DNA of 9,695 bases from CAIZGX01 sp044371675 (GTDB lineage Bacteria > Bacteroidota > Bacteroidia > Flavobacteriales_D > Sanyastnellaceae): positions 1-9,695 of the forward strand of contig JBILTF010000083.1 in NCBI GenBank assembly GCA_044371675.1. The letters run 5' to 3'. Position 1 is the stretch's first letter; each line of letters opens with the position of its first letter. The position numbers and the translations under genes were made by a program. Shown here piece after piece: positions 6,565 to 9,695 of this stretch. The notes beneath the pieces were generated by a model that made no database searches, was not told the DNA's origin, and was given only the letters and a program-made list of their open reading frames with translations.

Positions 6565-6572
6565 TACCTTTG
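6565..6572 (+). promoter_or_regulatory. Promoter -7 box of the IPExxxVDY-pyk unit (TACCTTTG)
   Basis: This is an exact TAnnTTTG match followed by C, starting two bases after the carboxypeptidase stop. It predicts transcription from about 6576 and a leader of roughly 28 bases before the 6604 ATG. No -33 TTG at standard spacing. Confidence 0.6.
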
Positions 6573-6603
6573 CGTAGTTCGTGTAAAAAATACACTAACT
6601 AAG

Positions 6604-7017
6604 ATGGGCGCTAAAAGCATAACGTTTTCAAACGACGATTACTTGAATTTCGAATTAATCGGAATTAACTCGAGAGAGAAGGATTTTCGATTGGCGTGGT
6701 TTTTAAACAAGGATATGAGATGGAGTTTGGAGCGCATGAAGCCCTACATACTCGAGACAAAAGAACAGAACTCTGAGCATGAGTTGTTCAAATTTGTTTC
6801 CGAGGAAAATCACTTTACCATACACCTCATATCGAATCGTTCACTCCAGGGTGCGCTCATTCCTGAATATGCACAAATAGAATATCTGCTGAAAGTTGAA
6901 GGCAGAGAAGACATAGAAGAATTGGTTAAACAAATAAGAAAAATAAACAACGTACTCGCGGCGTTCCATCTTTCGCAAGAAAGTTTAAAGCATGTGAGTC
7001 ATTTGTTCTTCGATTGA
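6604..7017 (+). CDS. IPExxxVDY-family protein, upstream partner of pyruvate kinase
   Basis: The product is 137 aa, soluble, with no signal peptide or membrane segment. Near the C-terminal third it has IPEYAQIEYLL (residues 86-96), which matches the family's name motif IPExxxVDY with the conservative change IEY for VDY. The N-terminal half carries SREKDFRLAWFLNKDMRW, also typical of these proteins as I remember them. The family is known from Bacteroidota and has no established function. An in-frame ATG at 6532 lies upstream of the TACCTTTG promoter box and inside the previous gene, so the 6604 ATG is chosen. The TGA stop is two bases before the pyruvate kinase ATG, so the two genes are almost certainly co-transcribed and probably translationally coupled. 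A role connected to pyruvate kinase is possible but only inferred from position. Confidence 0.88.
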   Translation: MGAKSITFSNDDYLNFELIGINSREKDFRLAWFLNKDMRWSLERMKPYILETKEQNSEHELFKFVSEENHFTIHLISNRSLQGALIPEYAQIEYLLKVEGREDIEELVKQIRKINNVLAAFHLSQESLKHVSHLFFD

Positions 7018-7019
7018 TT

Positions 7020-8438
7020 ATGAAAAAAACGAAAATAGTTGCGACCATTGGTCCAGTATCTGCAAACAAAGAAGTCCTGAAGGGAATGATTGAAGCCGGC
7101 TTAAATGTTGTGCGTTTGAACTTTTCACATGGCACACACGACGATCATTCGAGTGTAGTCAATTTCGTTCGAGAGATTGACAAAGAGTTGGGCACGAACA
7201 CCGCTCTATTGGCCGATTTGCAAGGTCCTAAATTGCGCGTTGGTATTATGCAAGACAACGGTGTAATGTTGGAAGCAGGCCAGAAAATCATTATCACTAC
7301 TGAAGAGCAAATAGGAACAGCCACGCACATCTATACCAACTACAAAGAATTCGCTTCGGACGTAAAGCCTGGAGAACGCGTTTTGTTAGACGACGGAAAA
7401 ATTGCGATACGCATTCTTTCCACCGACGGTAAAAAAGAAGTGTTGTGTGAAGTTGTTCAAGGTGGAATTCTTTCATCGAAAAAAGGATTGAATCTACCCG
7501 AGACTAAAGTTTCTCTTCCTTCTTTATCGAAAAAAGATTTGAATGATTTAGAGTTCGCTCTTTCAATGAATATTGATTGGATTGGACTTTCTTTCGTCCG
7601 CACAGCAGACGATGTTCGCGTGCTCAAAGGCATCATTGCTGAAAACGGCAAGCACGCGAAAGTGGTGGCGAAAATTGAAAAACCTGAAGCCCTTGAGGTG
7701 ATCGACGACATTATTCGCGAAACCGATGCGGTAATGGTAGCTCGTGGTGACCTTGGAGTTGAAATCCCAATTGAACAAGTACCACTCGCTCAGAAGATGA
7801 TTGTAAAAAAATGCGTTGAAGCTGCAAAGCCGGTCATTGTTGCTACGCAAATGATGGAAAGCATGATCACAAGCATGACTCCAACACGCGCTGAAGTAAC
7901 AGACGTTGCTAACGCTGTATTAGACGGAGCAGATGCAGTCATGCTAAGCGGAGAAACAAGTGTTGGTGCCTATCCGATTGCAGCAATAACAATGATGCAC
8001 AACATCATTAACGAAGCTGAAAAATTCCCAGGATTGTATTATCTTGAAGAGGCTCCTTATGAAATGGATGAAACGCGATTCATCACAGATAGCATTTGCT
8101 TCAGTGCTTGTCGCGTTGCAAAACGCATAGGAGCAACCAGCATTGCAACCATGTCTTTTTCAGGATACACAGGATATAAAATTTCAAGCTCTAGACCGAA
8201 GGCACATGTCTTCGTTTTCACAGGAAATAAACGTATTCTAACACAGTTGAATTTGGTTTGGGGAGTGAAGGCATTCTACTACGACAAGATGGTAAGCACC
8301 GACCAAACGATTGCAGACATTCGCTACATTCTGAAGAAAAACGGATATGTTCAAGAAGGAGATTTCTTGGTGAACGTAGCCTCTATGCCTATTGCAGAGC
8401 AAGGAACTACAAACATGTTAAAGATTAGTCGAATATAG
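7020..8438 (+). CDS. pyk: Pyruvate kinase
   Basis: Pyruvate kinase transfers phosphate from phosphoenolpyruvate to ADP at the last step of glycolysis. The 472-aa product has KTKIVATIGP at the start, the substrate loop RLNFSHG (32-38), a mobile B domain (about 72-170), the catalytic Lys218 in VVAKIEKPEA with metal ligand Glu220, RGDLGVEIP (242-250) and VATQMMESM (274-282), then the regulatory C domain. Length is normal, and no PEP-utiliser extension is present. In ADLQGPK (65-71), Leu67 and Lys71 stand where K+-dependent enzymes have Thr and Glu, so this one probably does not need K+. The ATG is preferred over an in-frame TTG six bases upstream that overlaps the previous stop. The gene overlaps the convergent PLP-enzyme gene tail-to-tail by 14 bases. 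Confidence 0.97.
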   Translation: MKKTKIVATIGPVSANKEVLKGMIEAGLNVVRLNFSHGTHDDHSSVVNFVREIDKELGTNTALLADLQGPKLRVGIMQDNGVMLEAGQKIIITTEEQIGTATHIYTNYKEFASDVKPGERVLLDDGKIAIRILSTDGKKEVLCEVVQGGILSSKKGLNLPETKVSLPSLSKKDLNDLEFALSMNIDWIGLSFVRTADDVRVLKGIIAENGKHAKVVAKIEKPEALEVIDDIIRETDAVMVARGDLGVEIPIEQVPLAQKMIVKKCVEAAKPVIVATQMMESMITSMTPTRAEVTDVANAVLDGADAVMLSGETSVGAYPIAAITMMHNIINEAEKFPGLYYLEEAPYEMDETRFITDSICFSACRVAKRIGATSIATMSFSGYTGYKISSSRPKAHVFVFTGNKRILTQLNLVWGVKAFYYDKMVSTDQTIADIRYILKKNGYVQEGDFLVNVASMPIAEQGTTNMLKISRI

Positions 8439-9327
8439 TTTTCGGATTGCCCTGCAACCCGCCAGTGTGAAACATTAAAACCGAACCTTCGTTCGGTTTT
8501 TTGTTTTGCACAACGAACGAATGCATCAATTTCCCGGTATAAACCACATCGAGAGGCAATTGATGCACTCGATTCATTTCTTGAATAAATTCGATTAATT
8601 CATTATTGAATTTTCCATATCCGCCGAAAAATTCTTCGCCGAAAACAACGGCCCGTTCTAACACTTCATCGGCAGCAACTTCGTCGTGAAAAAAGTAAAT
8701 CAGTTTGTTTCGAATTTCGTTTCGCATGTAATTTTCGCCTTTCAATGCGCTGTATATCCAAACTTTCTGATGCGGTTTCGATTGAACAAGAAGTCCAGCA
8801 GCCGTTGTTCCTGTTCCGGCGGCAACCAACCAATTGTCGAATTTAAAATCTTCTTCACTCACCATTTGCATAGCGCCGTTCATGCCCAAATAATTCGAAC
8901 CTCCTTCAGGAACTAAAAAAGCCGACTCCCATTTTTCGTAGACCCACGCCTTCATTTCCTCGCTATTCCGTTCTTCGTAATCGGCTCTGGAAATAAAGCA
9001 CAGCTCCATTCCACATTCCTTTGCAAACAGCAGTGTTGGACTATTATCTTTCGGTTCTTCCCCGCGAATGATTCCAACAGCATGCAGTCCCAATTCCTTT
9101 GCAGTCGCAGCCGTTGAATAGATATGATTGCTGAACGCTCCCCCAAAAGTGACGAGTTGTTTGGCGCCTCGCCTTTTCATTTCATCTAAATTGAACATTA
9201 ATTTAAACCACTTGTTTCCATTAATTGTTGAGTGCATCTCATCGAAGCGCTTAACGGTTATCTCTCTATCAGGTTCTTTTCCTAAAGACTGATAGAATGG
9301 TTGTTTAAAGTTTATTTCAGTATTCAC
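8425..9327 (-). CDS. PLP-dependent ACC deaminase/D-cysteine desulfhydrase-family enzyme, probably desulfhydrase-like
   Basis: This is a 300-aa fold-type II PLP enzyme of the tryptophan-synthase-beta group. The PLP-binding lysine is Lys39 in INGNKWFKL. TFGGAFSNH (60-68) is the cofactor/substrate loop with Ser66-Asn67, and AAGTGTTAAGL (169-179) is the phosphate loop. True ACC deaminases have Glu in YEGK and Leu in HLGG; here the equivalent positions are Thr264 (YTGK) and Thr288 (HTGG). This favours a D-cysteine desulfhydrase-like reaction (D-cysteine to pyruvate, sulfide and ammonia) over ring opening of ACC. The start is GTG: an in-frame TAA lies six bases upstream, and the next Met is residue 31, too late for the fold. 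The 3' coding part contains the pyk terminator. The true substrate is not certain. Confidence 0.92.
   Translation of the reverse strand: MNTEINFKQPFYQSLGKEPDREITVKRFDEMHSTINGNKWFKLMFNLDEMKRRGAKQLVTFGGAFSNHIYSTAATAKELGLHAVGIIRGEEPKDNSPTLLFAKECGMELCFISRADYEERNSEEMKAWVYEKWESAFLVPEGGSNYLGMNGAMQMVSEEDFKFDNWLVAAGTGTTAAGLLVQSKPHQKVWIYSALKGENYMRNEIRNKLIYFFHDEVAADEVLERAVVFGEEFFGGYGKFNNELIEFIQEMNRVHQLPLDVVYTGKLMHSFVVQNKKPNEGSVLMFHTGGLQGNPKTIFD
8477..8509 (+). terminator. Strong intrinsic terminator of pyk, inside the PLP-enzyme gene
   Basis: AAAACCGAAC (8477-8486) and GTTCGGTTTT (8491-8500) form a perfect 10-bp stem with a CTTC tetraloop. It is followed by TTGTTTTG, with six consecutive T including the stem end. 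It begins 38 bases after the pyk stop and lies within codons of the convergent gene (around residues 273-283, NKKPNEG). Confidence 0.85.
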
Positions 9328-9339
9328 GTTTTAAAATTG

Positions 9340-9347
9340 CATTTTTG
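9340..9347 (+). promoter_or_regulatory. Near-consensus -7 box of the DUF5522 gene (CATTTTTG)
   Basis: Seven of eight positions fit the form TAnnTTTG (first T is C), five bases before the ATG. If used, the transcript would start at or next to the start codon, so it would be leaderless. The box lies in the 24-base gap to the divergent PLP-enzyme gene. Confidence 0.35.
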
Positions 9348-9351
9348 CGGC

Positions 9352-9522
9352 ATGAGTGACAAGACAGAATCAAAAGTACAAGGAGAAGACTACTACTTGA
9401 GCGAAGAAGGTTACTTTATATTCACAGAAGAATATCACCTTAAAAGAGGCCATTGCTGTCAAAGCGGTTGCAGACACTGTCCATACGGCTTCGACAAGAA
9501 GACAGGTAAATTCAATAAATAA
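9352..9522 (+). CDS. DUF5522-family small cysteine-rich protein
   Basis: The 56-aa product starts MSDKTESKVQGEDYYLSEEG and carries FTEEYHLKRGHCCQSGCRHC followed by PYGF at its centre and end. The CC-x3-C-x2-CP arrangement, with the EYHLKRG lead-in, is what I recognise as DUF5522. Four clustered cysteines and nearby histidines suggest metal or Fe-S binding, but no function is established. An in-frame ATG at 9301 would add 17 residues overlapping the divergent gene and is unlikely; relatives begin near the chosen Met. It sits back to back with the PLP enzyme and 27 bases before a porin gene. A desulfhydrase (sulfide-releasing) and a cysteine-cluster protein side by side is suggestive, but no link is shown. 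Confidence 0.88.
   Translation: MSDKTESKVQGEDYYLSEEGYFIFTEEYHLKRGHCCQSGCRHCPYGFDKKTGKFNK
9371..9378 (-). promoter_or_regulatory. Possible -7 box of the PLP-enzyme gene (TACTTTTG)
   Basis: This is an exact TAnnTTTG match on the minus strand. It would give a leader of about 40 bases before the GTG start. It lies inside the DUF5522 coding sequence (codons 7-9), so a chance match is more likely than for the intergenic boxes. Confidence 0.4.
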
Positions 9523-9528
9523 CTTTCG

Positions 9529-9536
9529 CATCTTTG
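9529..9536 (+). promoter_or_regulatory. Near-consensus -7 box of the porin gene (CATCTTTG)
   Basis: Seven of eight positions fit the form TAnnTTTG in the 27-base gap between the DUF5522 stop and the porin ATG. The implied leader is about 10 bases. No -33 TTG was seen. Confidence 0.35.
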
Positions 9537-9549
9537 TAAAAACCACTGT

Positions 9550-9695
9550 ATGCGCCTGTTCTTTATTCTAGGACTTTTCTTCCCGCTGTCCGCTTTTTCT
9601 CAAATTAACAAAGACAGCATACATTTTTCAGGATACACCGAGATTTATTTCGCCCACGATCAACACAATTGGAACGACCATCAGCGTCCTGATTT
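9550..9695 (+). CDS. Outer-membrane beta-barrel porin, 5' end only (OmpL-like, BBP2 type)
   Basis: The frame starting at this ATG stays open to the window end (48 full codons). It begins with a signal peptide, MRLFFILGLFFPLSAFS, with a type I cleavage site just before Gln18. The mature N-terminus reads INKDSIHFSGYTEIYFAHD, then NDHQRPDF. A first strand of form sGY.E.Yfa.D followed by a short N/D-rich turn and an RP-x-F motif is what I associate with putative beta-barrel porin-2 (OmpL-like) proteins of Bacteroidota, which form outer-membrane channels. The gene continues beyond the window, so length and barrel cannot be checked. It follows the DUF5522 gene closely and could be read from it or from its own weak box. 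Confidence 0.7.
   Translation, partial: MRLFFILGLFFPLSAFSQINKDSIHFSGYTEIYFAHDQHNWNDHQRPD

Noticed and set aside
1..9695. Search by eye for tRNA genes, CRISPR repeats, insertion sequences, attachment sites, toxin-antitoxin pairs or defence genes
   Set aside because: None seen. Almost every base is accounted for by recognisable housekeeping or conserved genes, so I do not claim a new multi-gene system here.

Overview
The window reads as a dense, moderately AT-rich, housekeeping-type stretch of a Bacteroidota chromosome, most likely from Flavobacteriia or a close relative. The evidence is the lineage-restricted small proteins (an IPExxxVDY-type protein directly before pyruvate kinase, and a DUF5522 cysteine-rich protein), an FtsZ ending in HDNVD, start codons without Shine-Dalgarno sequences, and repeated TAnnTTTG elements (the Bacteroidota sigma -7 box) just ahead of genes. 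No tRNA, rRNA, insertion sequence, phage gene or CRISPR array is visible. No gap between genes exceeds 190 bases.

Layout, left to right: the 3' part of a lipoprotein gene (+); a conserved uncharacterised 111-residue protein (-); a secreted MORN-like protein (+); a Fur-family metalloregulator (-), divergent from ftsZ (+); methionyl-tRNA synthetase metG (-), divergent from an S66 LD-carboxypeptidase (+); an IPExxxVDY-family gene and pyruvate kinase as a tight two-gene unit (+); a PLP enzyme of the ACC deaminase/D-cysteine desulfhydrase family (-), divergent from a DUF5522 gene (+); and the 5' end of an outer-membrane porin gene (+) that runs off the window.

Genes alternate strand repeatedly, giving four convergent junctions. 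At all four, the plus-strand gene has a hairpin followed by a T-run that lies in, or overlaps, the coding sequence of the minus-strand neighbour. The three divergent junctions are short and carry TAnnTTTG boxes, which help fix several starts (fur-like, metG, IPExxxVDY). The fur-like mRNA would be almost leaderless.

I see no obvious new multi-gene defence or mobile system. The best leads are an imperfect 7-1-7 palindrome between fur and ftsZ that resembles Fur/PerR operators and overlaps the predicted ftsZ promoter; an ftsZ with no dcw-cluster gene beside it; terminators embedded in neighbouring coding sequence; the IPExxxVDY-pyruvate kinase pair; and three uncharacterised small proteins.
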